Made by a program: the position numbers and the translations under genes. The notes under the pieces are model-generated. The model did not search any database. It was given only the letters and a program-made list of their open reading frames with translations, and was not told where the DNA came from. From positions 1 through 41,288 of the forward strand of contig CACCCN010000001.1 in assembly GCA_902544525.1 (NCBI GenBank): DNA of 41,288 nucleotides, in the 5' to 3' direction. Each line of letters opens with the position of its first letter. Positions within the stretch are counted from its first letter, which is position 1. Positions 32,435-40,797 of this stretch are shown here, piece by piece. The stretch is from an uncultured Pelagibacteraceae bacterium. Its GTDB lineage: Bacteria; Pseudomonadota; Alphaproteobacteria; Pelagibacterales; AG-422-B15.

Positions 32435-33418
32435 TTAGTTAATATAATCTCTATAAAAATTAAACCAATTATTACCCAAAATTCCCTGCGTTTCCTCGCT
32501 ATTAAAGCCAGCCTCCTTAAGGCCTTTTTCCAAATTATCGAATCCTCTTGCATCTTGAAACCAATTAGGTTGCTCAGGAAAAGCTGCGTTAGATTTAGAG
32601 CCTTCACCATAGTCAATTGTTTTTGTCCAAGTTCCATTTCTCATCCACTCAACAATTCTATCTGGCTGTTGCAAACATAAATCAGAGCCTATACCTAAAT
32701 TTTTTATTCCAATAATCTCTGCTGTCTGCGCAACCATTTGACAAAAATTGTCTAAGGAACAATTGGTGCCATTTAATAAGTGATGCGGATAAAGTGAAAG
32801 TCCCAGCATCCCTCCTGACTCGCCTAGGGCTTTTAAGATATCATTTGATTTATTTCTTTTAGCCTTATGCCAAAACAGTGGATTGGCATGAGTAATTGCG
32901 ATTGGTTTTTCTGAAATATTTATAGCGTCAAATGTAGACTTATCAGCTGAGTGGGACATATCTATAATCATACCTACTCTATTCATTTCTTTTATTACCT
33001 CCCTGCCCATCCTAGTAACACCACTATCATTTTCCTCATAGCACCCAGTTGCTAATAATGATTGATTGTTATAGGTAAGTTGCATGAATACTGCCCCCAT
33101 TTCATGAACAGACTCAACTAAATTAATATCATCTTCAATTGGAGAGCAGTTCTGAAAACCAAAGAACACAGCTGTCTTGTTTTCATCTTTAGCTTTTTCA
33201 ATGTCTTTAAATGATTTTCCTTGAAAAATAAGTTCAGAATAGTTTTCAAAATATCCCTTCCATTCATGGAAATTTTCCTGAACTTCATCATAGTCTTCGT
33301 GGTAAGCAATTGTAACATGAATCGCATCAAGTCCAGCTTCACGATTGAATTGGAATATTTCTTTTGACCAGTTGCAATATTGAAGGTTATCTATTCTATA
33401 ATTCTTATTCTTTGACAT
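32435..33418 (-). CDS. Atypical M19 membrane-dipeptidase-like protein
   Basis: This 327-aa protein has the M19 core: YNNQSLLATGCYE, GREVIKEMNRVGMIIDMSH (H156) and KPIAITHANP (H177), then IGIGSDLCLQQ. The classical N-terminal HxD ligand pair is not seen and the bridging Glu is Gln (Q89 in FGFQNCSP). The pattern LYGFQN then YNTQNLVGTGCYE also marks the PA5396-like members beside dimethylglycine/sarcosine genes of Pseudomonas. Normal renal-dipeptidase activity is therefore doubtful. No signal peptide is visible. It leads a three-gene minus-strand operon, divergent by 65 bases from soxB/mgdA. Confidence 0.8.
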   Translation of the reverse strand: MSKNKNYRIDNLQYCNWSKEIFQFNREAGLDAIHVTIAYHEDYDEVQENFHEWKGYFENYSELIFQGKSFKDIEKAKDENKTAVFFGFQNCSPIEDDINLVESVHEMGAVFMQLTYNNQSLLATGCYEENDSGVTRMGREVIKEMNRVGMIIDMSHSADKSTFDAINISEKPIAITHANPLFWHKAKRNKSNDILKALGESGGMLGLSLYPHHLLNGTNCSLDNFCQMVAQTAEIIGIKNLGIGSDLCLQQPDRIVEWMRNGTWTKTIDYGEGSKSNAAFPEQPNWFQDARGFDNLEKGLKEAGFNSEETQGILGNNWFNFYRDYIN

Positions 33419-33483
33419 TAGTAAATATAGTCTATCTTATTATGATAAAGTCAGTAATCTATTATATGTAAGAGGTCAATATT

Positions 33484-34740
33484 TTGAAGAAATACTCAGT
33501 TTTTAGCTTAATTAAGAATGCATTTAATAAACATCAAGATTGGGATGTGGCATGGAGAGATCCAGAGCCTAAAAAAGAGTATGATGCTATCATTATTGGG
33601 GGTGGCGGTCATGGCCTTGCTACTGCTTATTATCTAGCGAAAGAATATGAAATAAAAAATATTGCTATTCTAGAAAAAGGTTGGATTGGAGGTGGCAACA
33701 TTGGAAGAAACACTACAATCTTAAGATCAAATTATATGCATGATGCGAATAATCTTTTTTATGATCATGGTATGCAAATGTGGAAGGACTTAAGCCAAGA
33801 ACTAAACTATAATGTCATGTATTCACCAAGAGGAATACTTAATTTAGCTCACTCAGACGCACAATTAAATGCATACTCTAGAAGAGGAAATTCGATGCGT
33901 TTAAACGGTATTGAAGCATCCCTTCTTGGTAGGGAAGAAGTTCGAAAGATAATCCCTTTTGCAGATTTTACTGATAATGCAAGATTTCCAATATTTGGTG
34001 GATTGATGCAATCTATTGGTGGTACTGCTAGGCATGATGCAGTTGCTTGGGGATATGCTAGAGCAGCTGATGATTTAGGAGTGGATATTATTCAACATTG
34101 TGAAGTTACAGGGTTTGATATTGTAAATGGATCGGTTCAAGGAGTTCAGACATCTAGAGGTTTTATCAAAACAAATAAGATTGGTCTTTGTGTTGCAGGC
34201 AGTACTTCCATACTTGCAGAAAAGTTGAATATGAGCTTACCGATTGAGTCTCACGTATTGCAGGCATGTGTTTCAGAGCCAGTAAAACCTTTGCTTGATG
34301 GAGTTGTAACTTTTGGTGCTGGTCATTTTTATTGTAGTCAATCAGATAAAGGTGAAATGGTAATGGGAGGAGATTTGGATGGGTATAATAGTTACGCTCA
34401 AAGAGGTAACCTGCCAACAATCCAACATGTTCTTACAGAGGGTGTTGCATTATTTCCCAACTTGAGCAGATTGAAAATGTTAAGAAGTTGGGGTGGTATT
34501 ATGGATATGTCCATGGATGGATCACCAATCATAGACAAGACACATATTGAAGGAGTTTATTTAAATTGTGGCTGGTGTTACGGTGGGTTCAAAGCAACTC
34601 CAGTTTCAGGGCTTACTTTTGCTCATACAATTGCTACTGGAGAACCACATAAATTAAATGCACCATTTAAATTAGATCGATTTCATACAGGCCACTTAAT
34701 TGATGAAAAAGGTCTAGGGACAAAGACTTGGATTAGTTGA
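33484..34740 (+). CDS. soxB: Sarcosine oxidase / N-methylglutamate dehydrogenase beta-type subunit
   Basis: This 418-aa flavoprotein starts at TTG 33484, supported by AAGAGG 8 bases upstream. It has the dinucleotide fold IIIGGGGHGLATAYYLA near residues 35-52. H184 in TARHDAVAWGYARAA corresponds to the His that carries covalent FMN in heterotetrameric sarcosine oxidase. The C-terminal GWCYGGFKATPVSG is the usual cofactor end. It oxidises the N-methyl group of sarcosine or, as MgdA, of N-methylglutamate. Gene order B-D-A-G follows. With GmaS and MgsABC in the same window, the Mgd role is attractive, but family likeness alone does not decide it. Confidence 0.88.
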   Translation: MKKYSVFSLIKNAFNKHQDWDVAWRDPEPKKEYDAIIIGGGGHGLATAYYLAKEYEIKNIAILEKGWIGGGNIGRNTTILRSNYMHDANNLFYDHGMQMWKDLSQELNYNVMYSPRGILNLAHSDAQLNAYSRRGNSMRLNGIEASLLGREEVRKIIPFADFTDNARFPIFGGLMQSIGGTARHDAVAWGYARAADDLGVDIIQHCEVTGFDIVNGSVQGVQTSRGFIKTNKIGLCVAGSTSILAEKLNMSLPIESHVLQACVSEPVKPLLDGVVTFGAGHFYCSQSDKGEMVMGGDLDGYNSYAQRGNLPTIQHVLTEGVALFPNLSRLKMLRSWGGIMDMSMDGSPIIDKTHIEGVYLNCGWCYGGFKATPVSGLTFAHTIATGEPHKLNAPFKLDRFHTGHLIDEKGLGTKTWIS

Positions 34741-34741
34741 T

Positions 34742-35011
34742 ATGCTTGAAATTAAATGTCCATATTGTGGTCGGCGGTCCCAAAATGAATTTTCTTATGG
34801 AGGAGATGCAACTGTAAAAAGGCCAAAACTCAATAAAGATATCAGTGACGGTGAATGGGATGAATTTATTTACTATCGTAAAAATCCTAGAGGAATACAT
34901 CTTGAGTTATGGCACCATACATCAGGATGTCGGCAATGGTTTAAAGTTAAACGAGATACTTCCACTCATGAAATCGTCAAAACTTTTATGATAGAAGAAG
35001 AGTCACAATGA
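34742..35011 (+). CDS. soxD: Sarcosine oxidase / N-methylglutamate dehydrogenase delta-type subunit
   Basis: The protein has 89 aa. Zinc ligands C6 and C9 (CPYCG) and H59, C63 (HHTSGC) match the zinc site known for the delta subunit. The end WFKVKRDTSTHEI is also typical. The small subunit packs against the alpha subunit. It begins 1 base after soxB and its stop overlaps the soxA start (ATGA), so translation is coupled. The counterpart in the N-methylglutamate pathway is mgdB. Confidence 0.88.
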   Translation: MLEIKCPYCGRRSQNEFSYGGDATVKRPKLNKDISDGEWDEFIYYRKNPRGIHLELWHHTSGCRQWFKVKRDTSTHEIVKTFMIEEESQ

Positions 35012-38010
35012 CAAATGCACAAATATTCAGAACTCAAGAAGGTGGCAAGATTGATAGAGAGGAAAAAATTTCCTTCATATTTAATGGCAAAAAATATTAT
35101 GGTTATAAAGGGGATACCCTTGCGTCGGCTCTACTCGCTAATGGAATACATCTAATTGGCAGGAGTTTTAAGTATCACCGTCCAAGAGGAATTATTGCTG
35201 CTGGAGTTGAAGATGCTAATGGCAAAGTTCAGCTATCAAGAAATAATATTAGTGAGCCAAACGTAAATATTACAGAAGTAGAATTAGTTGAGGGATTGAG
35301 TTTTAAAAGTCAAAATTGTTGGCCATCAGTAACATTTGATATTTGGGCCATTAATAATTTTTTAAATAGATTTTTTCCAGCTGGATTCTATTACAAAACT
35401 TTTATGTGGCCAAAAAGTTTTTGGTACAATGTTTATGAGCCAATTATAAGAAAAGCAGCGGGCATGGGAACCGCTTCATTAAAGCCTGACCCTGATAGAT
35501 ATGAGCATAGATACGAACATTGTGATATCTTGGTCGTTGGTTCAGGGCCTTCAGGTATTTCTTCTGCTTTGGCAGCAGCTAAAAATGGTGCTCGAGTTAT
35601 TTTAGCTGAGGACAAACCTCGGTTTGGTGGTTCGTTACAAATAGATGAAGTAACTATTGGTAATAAAAATGGCAATGAATGGGTTGATGAGGCTATAGCT
35701 GAATTAAAATCAATGCCTAATGTGATTATTCGAAATCGCTCTCAAGTTTTTGGATACTATGATCACAACATGCTGGTTATGTTTGAAAGATGCAAAGATC
35801 ATGTAAATAATTCAGAAGCTTTTACTCCAAGAGAAAGGCTCTGGTATATAAGAGCACAAGAAGTTGTGCTTTCTACCGGTTCAATTGAAAGACCATTAGT
35901 TTTTGCAAATAATGATAGGCCTGGAATTATGCTTTCTTCCTCAGCTAGAGAATATCTTAAAATTTATGGAGTTTTTGTTGGAAAGAAGCCAATTATATTT
36001 ACTAATAACGACTCCGCATATGAAACAGCAATCGAATATAAGAATAACGGAATCGATGTCCTTATTATTGATACAAGGAATAATTCAGATTCAGGTATTG
36101 TGAATGAAACAAAAAAATTAGGTATAAAGATTAAGTTTGCACACGCCATTGCAAATACTTCTGGCTATAAAAAAGTGAAATCCGTAACGATTGGTAAATT
36201 GAATAAGGAAAAAAATGCTTACACAAAATTAGAAGAGGTAAAATGTGATAGTGTTTTTGTATCAGGTAATTGGACGCCGACTGTTCACCTAGCCTCTCAA
36301 TCAGGAAATAAACTTAATTATGATACCAATACTGATTCTTTCTTACCAAGTATATCTCGACAAGATGAGACTGTGATTGGATCAGCTAATGGTAGTATGA
36401 CTTTAAAAGAAAGTTTGAAAGAAGGATTCGAGGTTGGCTATAAGTTGTCAAAAAAAATAACTAAAGGAAATATACAAACTACAATTCCCTTATCTGATGA
36501 AAAACAATTAGGCGATCATGATAAATTCTGGTGTATGCCACTCCCTACAAATAAAAACTATAAAAGATTTGTTGATTTTCAAAATGATGTAGCAGTTTCT
36601 GATATACAGCTTGCAGTTCAGGAGGGATTTCGATCAATAGAGCATGTAAAAAGGTACACAACTTTAGGTATGGCAACTGATCAAGGTAAAACAAGCAACT
36701 TAAACGGTCTTCAGTTAGTGTCTGATATAGAAAAAAAAATAGTACCTGAAGTGGGTCATACAACTTTCCGACCACCTTATACATCTGTAACAATAGGAAC
36801 AATAATTGGTCGAGAGGTTGGCAAAAATTACAAAGCAACTAGAAAATCACCCATGCACACTTGGCATGAAAAAAACAAAGCGGTATTTGTTGATGCCGGA
36901 CTATGGCTTAGACCGCGATACTATAAACAAAATAATGAAGATTTGTTTGAAGCATCGAAAAGAGAAGCTTTAAATGTTCGGAATAATGTTGGAATATGTG
37001 ATGTTACTTCACTAGGTAAAATCGAGATCAAAGGAAAAGACTCAGCTGAATTTTTAAATCGCATCTACACTAATGCCTTTTTGAAACTTCCAATAGGAAA
37101 AGCTCGTTATGGTGTGATGCTACGAGAAGATGGAATAGTTTTTGATGATGGAACAACGACTAGAATATCAGAAAACCATTATCATATGACGACAACGACA
37201 GCACAAGCAGCCAATGTGCTCTCACATTTAGAATATTATATTCAAGTAGTCTGGCCTGAATTAGATGTTGTGGTAGTTTCTGTTACTGAGCAGTGGGCTG
37301 CTGCTGCAATAGCTGGTCCAAAATCAAGATTACTCTTAAGTAAAATATTTCCTTCTGAGGAGGTGTCGAATGAGAGCTTTCCTTTTATGGGCTATAAAGA
37401 ATTTAAGTTTAAGGAAACAACTGCCAGAGTATTTAGAATATCATTTTCTGGAGAACTGGCTTATGAAATAAATGTGGAGTCAGATTTTGGCCTTCAAATG
37501 TGGGAGGAAATTTTAAACTTAGGAGAAGAATTTAAAATTCAACCATATGGAACGGAGGCTTTATCCACCTTGAGAATTGAAATGGGTCACATAGCAGGTT
37601 CTGAGATTGATGGCAGAACTATTGCTAGAGATTTATCGCTTGAAAGCTTGCTGAGTGAAAAAAAAGATTTCGTCGGTAAAAGATCTTTAAATAGAAAGGC
37701 ATTTACAGATAATAATAGAGAAAAAATAGTTGGATTAGTTCCTATTGATAAAAAAACAAATATTCCTGAGGGCTCTCATCTTGTCTTAGATAAAAATGCA
37801 AGTTTACCTAACCCAAAATTGGGACACGTATCAGCCTCATGCTGGAGTGTGGAATATAATAATCCTTTCTCTTTGGCTATTGTCAAAAATGGTCATAATA
37901 AACTCGGCGAAAAACTATACGCTGTTTCACCTTTAAAGAATGTTTCAGTTGCAGTTGAAGTCGTGTCACAGCATTATGTTGATCCTGAAGGAAAGAGAGT
38001 TAGGTCATGA
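35008..38010 (+). CDS. soxA: Sarcosine oxidase / N-methylglutamate dehydrogenase alpha-type subunit
   Basis: This 1000-aa protein has a ferredoxin-like N-terminal domain (residues about 20-85, SFKYHRPRGIIAAGVEDANG) lacking the Fe-S Cys, as usual for SoxA. An NAD/FAD-type fold follows with VVGSGPSGISSALAAAKNGA near 175-195. The C-terminal third (about 590-1000) resembles glycine-cleavage T-protein, which transfers the methyl-derived one-carbon unit to tetrahydrofolate. The product of N-demethylation is thus probably 5,10-methylene-tetrahydrofolate. In the Mgd nomenclature it is mgdC. It overlaps soxD and soxG by 4 bases each. Confidence 0.9.
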   Translation: MTNAQIFRTQEGGKIDREEKISFIFNGKKYYGYKGDTLASALLANGIHLIGRSFKYHRPRGIIAAGVEDANGKVQLSRNNISEPNVNITEVELVEGLSFKSQNCWPSVTFDIWAINNFLNRFFPAGFYYKTFMWPKSFWYNVYEPIIRKAAGMGTASLKPDPDRYEHRYEHCDILVVGSGPSGISSALAAAKNGARVILAEDKPRFGGSLQIDEVTIGNKNGNEWVDEAIAELKSMPNVIIRNRSQVFGYYDHNMLVMFERCKDHVNNSEAFTPRERLWYIRAQEVVLSTGSIERPLVFANNDRPGIMLSSSAREYLKIYGVFVGKKPIIFTNNDSAYETAIEYKNNGIDVLIIDTRNNSDSGIVNETKKLGIKIKFAHAIANTSGYKKVKSVTIGKLNKEKNAYTKLEEVKCDSVFVSGNWTPTVHLASQSGNKLNYDTNTDSFLPSISRQDETVIGSANGSMTLKESLKEGFEVGYKLSKKITKGNIQTTIPLSDEKQLGDHDKFWCMPLPTNKNYKRFVDFQNDVAVSDIQLAVQEGFRSIEHVKRYTTLGMATDQGKTSNLNGLQLVSDIEKKIVPEVGHTTFRPPYTSVTIGTIIGREVGKNYKATRKSPMHTWHEKNKAVFVDAGLWLRPRYYKQNNEDLFEASKREALNVRNNVGICDVTSLGKIEIKGKDSAEFLNRIYTNAFLKLPIGKARYGVMLREDGIVFDDGTTTRISENHYHMTTTTAQAANVLSHLEYYIQVVWPELDVVVVSVTEQWAAAAIAGPKSRLLLSKIFPSEEVSNESFPFMGYKEFKFKETTARVFRISFSGELAYEINVESDFGLQMWEEILNLGEEFKIQPYGTEALSTLRIEMGHIAGSEIDGRTIARDLSLESLLSEKKDFVGKRSLNRKAFTDNNREKIVGLVPIDKKTNIPEGSHLVLDKNASLPNPKLGHVSASCWSVEYNNPFSLAIVKNGHNKLGEKLYAVSPLKNVSVAVEVVSQHYVDPEGKRVRS

Positions 38011-38594
38011 CGAAACTCACTTCACAAATGAGCATCGGCATTAAGGTATTTAATGGAAATTATTTCAATAAATCAGAAAGCTCTTTGCTTAAAATTAGAG
38101 AGATTTCAGATATTAAAATTTTTCAGATTACACAATACAAAAATAGTAAATTAGATATTTCTTTAATCAAAATTGATAATCAAATTCTTTCTAAAATGTC
38201 TGGGTGTGTGTCGGCAAATTTTAATACAAGAATACTCTGGTCAGGGCCTAAAACTTGGATAGTTATTTCTAAAAATAAAAATATAATAGATGATATTAAT
38301 AAAAATTGCTCGGCAAATAATTTTGCTATTACTGATCTATCTCATTCGAGAATGACAATTCAAATAGAAGGTAAAAATGCTTTTGATGTTATAAAAAAAG
38401 GATGTCCATTAAATTTAAATAATTTCAAAACAAATATGTGTGCGAATACTGTATTCAATGGGATTACAATTACAATAGACTTGCTTGATCAAGATAAAAA
38501 TATTTTTAATATAATGTCTCATAGAAGCTTCGCAGACTCATTTTACCATGCAATTACTGACGCATCACTTGAGTATGGATATAAAATAGAGTAA
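38007..38594 (+). CDS. soxG: Sarcosine oxidase / N-methylglutamate dehydrogenase gamma-type subunit
   Basis: This 195-aa protein is the fourth subunit. Its T-protein-like pattern includes RILWSGPKTWIVISKN near residues 74-89, TDLSHSRMTIQIEGKNAFDVIKKGCPLNL and HRSFADSFYHAITDASLEYGY at the end, all usual for SoxG. It stabilises the T-like domain of the alpha subunit. It closes the B-D-A-G operon, overlapping soxA by 4 bases. It is weakly conserved, as normal for this subunit. The equivalent in the N-methylglutamate pathway is mgdD. Confidence 0.85.
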   Translation: MTKLTSQMSIGIKVFNGNYFNKSESSLLKIREISDIKIFQITQYKNSKLDISLIKIDNQILSKMSGCVSANFNTRILWSGPKTWIVISKNKNIIDDINKNCSANNFAITDLSHSRMTIQIEGKNAFDVIKKGCPLNLNNFKTNMCANTVFNGITITIDLLDQDKNIFNIMSHRSFADSFYHAITDASLEYGYKIE

Positions 38595-38600
38595 ATATTT

Positions 38601-39482
38601 ATGGATTGGGTAAACTCTATAAGAAGTCCAGGTTTAACACTTTTTTTCCAATATATTACTTGGTTAGGATACAGAGATTTTTTATTTCTCTTTATTCCTT
38701 TTTGTTACTGGTTTTTTGATAGAAAAATTTTTGGTATATTTACACTATTCGTTTTTATTGGTGCTCTTACCAATACCTATCTAAAAGATCTATTCCAAGA
38801 CTCTAGACCTAACGTAGATCTGAATATTGATCCTTGGGCTACTCATGATGAATTATCCTATGGTTTTCCTAGTGGACATGCTCAATTAGCAGTAATTATT
38901 TGGGGTTATTTATTCCAACAAACTAAAAATCTATATTTAAAAATTTTTTTTACACTTCTTATAATAAATATTTGTTTAAGTAGAATTTACTTAGGTGTTC
39001 ACGACATACCCGATGTAATAGGTGGGATCTTTTTTGGACTAATTTCATTATTTTTTTTAAATTATTTGCTTAGTTCTAAATTTGACTGGCTCAGAAATAC
39101 GAGTTACTCAACTCACTTTTTAATTTATTTGATTATATTGTTGTTGGTTTATTTTACATGGCCAATAGAAGAAAGTAGAACTACAGCTGCAGGTCTTGGT
39201 GGAATCATAATCGCTTTTTGGTTTGGAAGTACATTAGATAAAACCTATATTGACTTTCAAAGACCTAGAAATTTATCTATGAAAATAATTGCATCAATTT
39301 TGGTTATATTTGGACTAGTATTCTTAAACAAACACCTTGAGCAATTTTTTGAAACAGTCCTTCTTGACTATAATTTTGAAACGTTAACTTCCTCACTTAT
39401 ATTAGGAATCTATATCTCACTTATTGGACCACTCATTATAAGCTTATTTAATTTTAATGAGAAAAAATTTACTGAGCACTAA
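38601..39482 (+). CDS. PAP2-family membrane phosphatase
   Basis: This 293-aa protein has the full PAP2 signature: KDLFQDSRP (motif 1), FPSGHA (motif 2, His) and SRIYLGVHDIPD (motif 3, His and Asp). Around it are about seven membrane helices. Substrates of the family are lipid phosphates such as phosphatidic acid or undecaprenyl pyrophosphate; the exact one is unclear. It starts 6 bases after soxG and might be read through from it, but the function looks unrelated. Its last 14 bases overlap the convergent TPR gene. Confidence 0.85.
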   Translation: MDWVNSIRSPGLTLFFQYITWLGYRDFLFLFIPFCYWFFDRKIFGIFTLFVFIGALTNTYLKDLFQDSRPNVDLNIDPWATHDELSYGFPSGHAQLAVIIWGYLFQQTKNLYLKIFFTLLIINICLSRIYLGVHDIPDVIGGIFFGLISLFFLNYLLSSKFDWLRNTSYSTHFLIYLIILLLVYFTWPIEESRTTAAGLGGIIIAFWFGSTLDKTYIDFQRPRNLSMKIIASILVIFGLVFLNKHLEQFFETVLLDYNFETLTSSLILGIYISLIGPLIISLFNFNEKKFTEH

Positions 39483-40008
39483 TTTTTTTTGCAAGCTGGT
39501 CTCTATAAGTACAATTAAAGCTGCACATATCATTCAATTTTGATAGATTTTCCCTAGCCAAATCAATTCTGTTAGTTTTGAGAAAAAGCTCACCTTGATA
39601 TTCTAATATGCCTTTATGTTTAGGATTAATTTCTAGACCTAATTCATAATATCTCTCGGCATCCTCGTATTTTTCTAGTTGTCTTGATACAAAACCAATA
39701 TAATTCCAACCATCTGCACTCTGAGGATTGGCATATACAAATACTTCTAATTCAAGAAGAGCATCCTCAAAACTTTTATCATTTATCAACTTTATGATTG
39801 GATTTAATTCAGCATCATACTGTGAAGACCAATTTCCACCTCCATCTCCAGAATCACCGCTTCCTCCTGAGCCACCTGAGCCACCTGAGCCACCTGAGCC
39901 ACCTGAGCCACCTGAGCCACCTGAGCCGCCTGAGCCGCCTGAGCCGCCAGCTCCAATAGCAATATTAATTGAAAACATTATAAAAAATAAAACTCTAATA
40001 ATTAACAT
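39469..40008 (-). CDS. Exported TPR protein with Gly-Gly-Ser repeat segment
   Basis: The protein has 179 aa. It has a Sec signal (about residues 1-19), then about 30 residues of GGS repeats, then a globular part with at least two TPR-like helical pairs: SADGWNYIGFVSRQLEKYED, then AERYYELGLEINPKHKGILEYQG, with another at ELFLKTNRIDLAREN. It is likely periplasmic or surface-exposed and the GGS stretch is a flexible linker. Two late Cys (CSFNC) could form a disulphide. The TPR partner is unknown. Its 3' end overlaps the PAP2 gene by 14 bases. Confidence 0.75.
   Translation of the reverse strand: MLIIRVLFFIMFSINIAIGAGGSGGSGGSGGSGGSGGSGGSGGSGGSGGSGDSGDGGGNWSSQYDAELNPIIKLINDKSFEDALLELEVFVYANPQSADGWNYIGFVSRQLEKYEDAERYYELGLEINPKHKGILEYQGELFLKTNRIDLARENLSKLNDMCSFNCTYRDQLAKKISAQ
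39868..39948 (-). repeat. 9-bp minisatellite, nine perfect or near-perfect units, coding GGS
   Basis: On the plus strand the unit is TGAGCCACC (six copies) and then TGAGCCGCC (three copies), differing at one base. A degraded tenth unit lies next to it at 39859-39867. Read on the minus strand each unit encodes Gly-Gly-Ser. Copy number is likely to vary between strains. Confidence 0.9.
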
Positions 40009-40131
40009 TTTTAAAACCTATCGTAATTTTATTAAGAGGCTTTTCAATAAAACCTAGCGTAACAAGATAATTAATTCAGTAAAACATAATTTCAAGACAA
40101 TATCGTTTATTAAAGTAACTCGCTGAATCTA

Positions 40132-40797
40132 TTATCTATTTAATTTTGTAACCAAATGCAACCCCAATGCAACCGCGGGACCTATACCAAATGCAAATAA
40201 TAATGTACCAAGCCCAACTGTTCCGCCCAATATCCATCCCGAGGTTACAACTGTAACTTCTAAACAAACTCTTACCCAAGCAATAGGATACTTTGTTACA
40301 CGCTGTAAACCAGTCATTAACCCATCTCTTGGCCCGGGCCCTAGGTTTGCTGTTAGATAAATTCCACTACCTAACCCAACTAAAATCACACCTACAGAAC
40401 ATACTATAAAATTTATAAAAAAGTTATCGGATGAGAAATCAAAAAAATACAAAGACAAATCAATTGCTCCAGCAATAATTAAAATATTTAGAATAGTACC
40501 TACTCCGGGTTGTTGCTTTAATGGTAGCCATAACATTAAAACGCCAACGCTACAGATAAAAGTAGCAAAACCAATAGACCAGTTAAGATTTTTTGATATT
40601 CCCTCGGCAAGTACCGTCCAGGGACTAACTCCTATTGTGGAGTGGATTAAAAGAGATTCTCCAAAGCCAAAAATTGTAAGTCCAAGAATTAAAAATAATA
40701 ATGTTTTTATTCTAGGTGTAAAATTAATAGGCCGATTTGAGCTCCACTCTACACTAGGAACTTTCTTTATCTTTAAAAATTCAGGTAGAATACTCAT
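40132..40797 (-). CDS. YczE/YitT-like integral membrane protein
   Basis: This 221-aa protein has about five membrane helices and the family-typical patterns LGLTIFGFGESLLIHSTIGVSPW and GLGSGIYLTANLGPGPRDGLMTGL. Members are of poorly known function. The ATG directly follows the stop of the dehydrogenase gene upstream (TAA then ATG), so the two are probably co-transcribed. Nothing in the sequence points to a substrate. Confidence 0.8.
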   Translation of the reverse strand: MSILPEFLKIKKVPSVEWSSNRPINFTPRIKTLLFLILGLTIFGFGESLLIHSTIGVSPWTVLAEGISKNLNWSIGFATFICSVGVLMLWLPLKQQPGVGTILNILIIAGAIDLSLYFFDFSSDNFFINFIVCSVGVILVGLGSGIYLTANLGPGPRDGLMTGLQRVTKYPIAWVRVCLEVTVVTSGWILGGTVGLGTLLFAFGIGPAVALGLHLVTKLNR

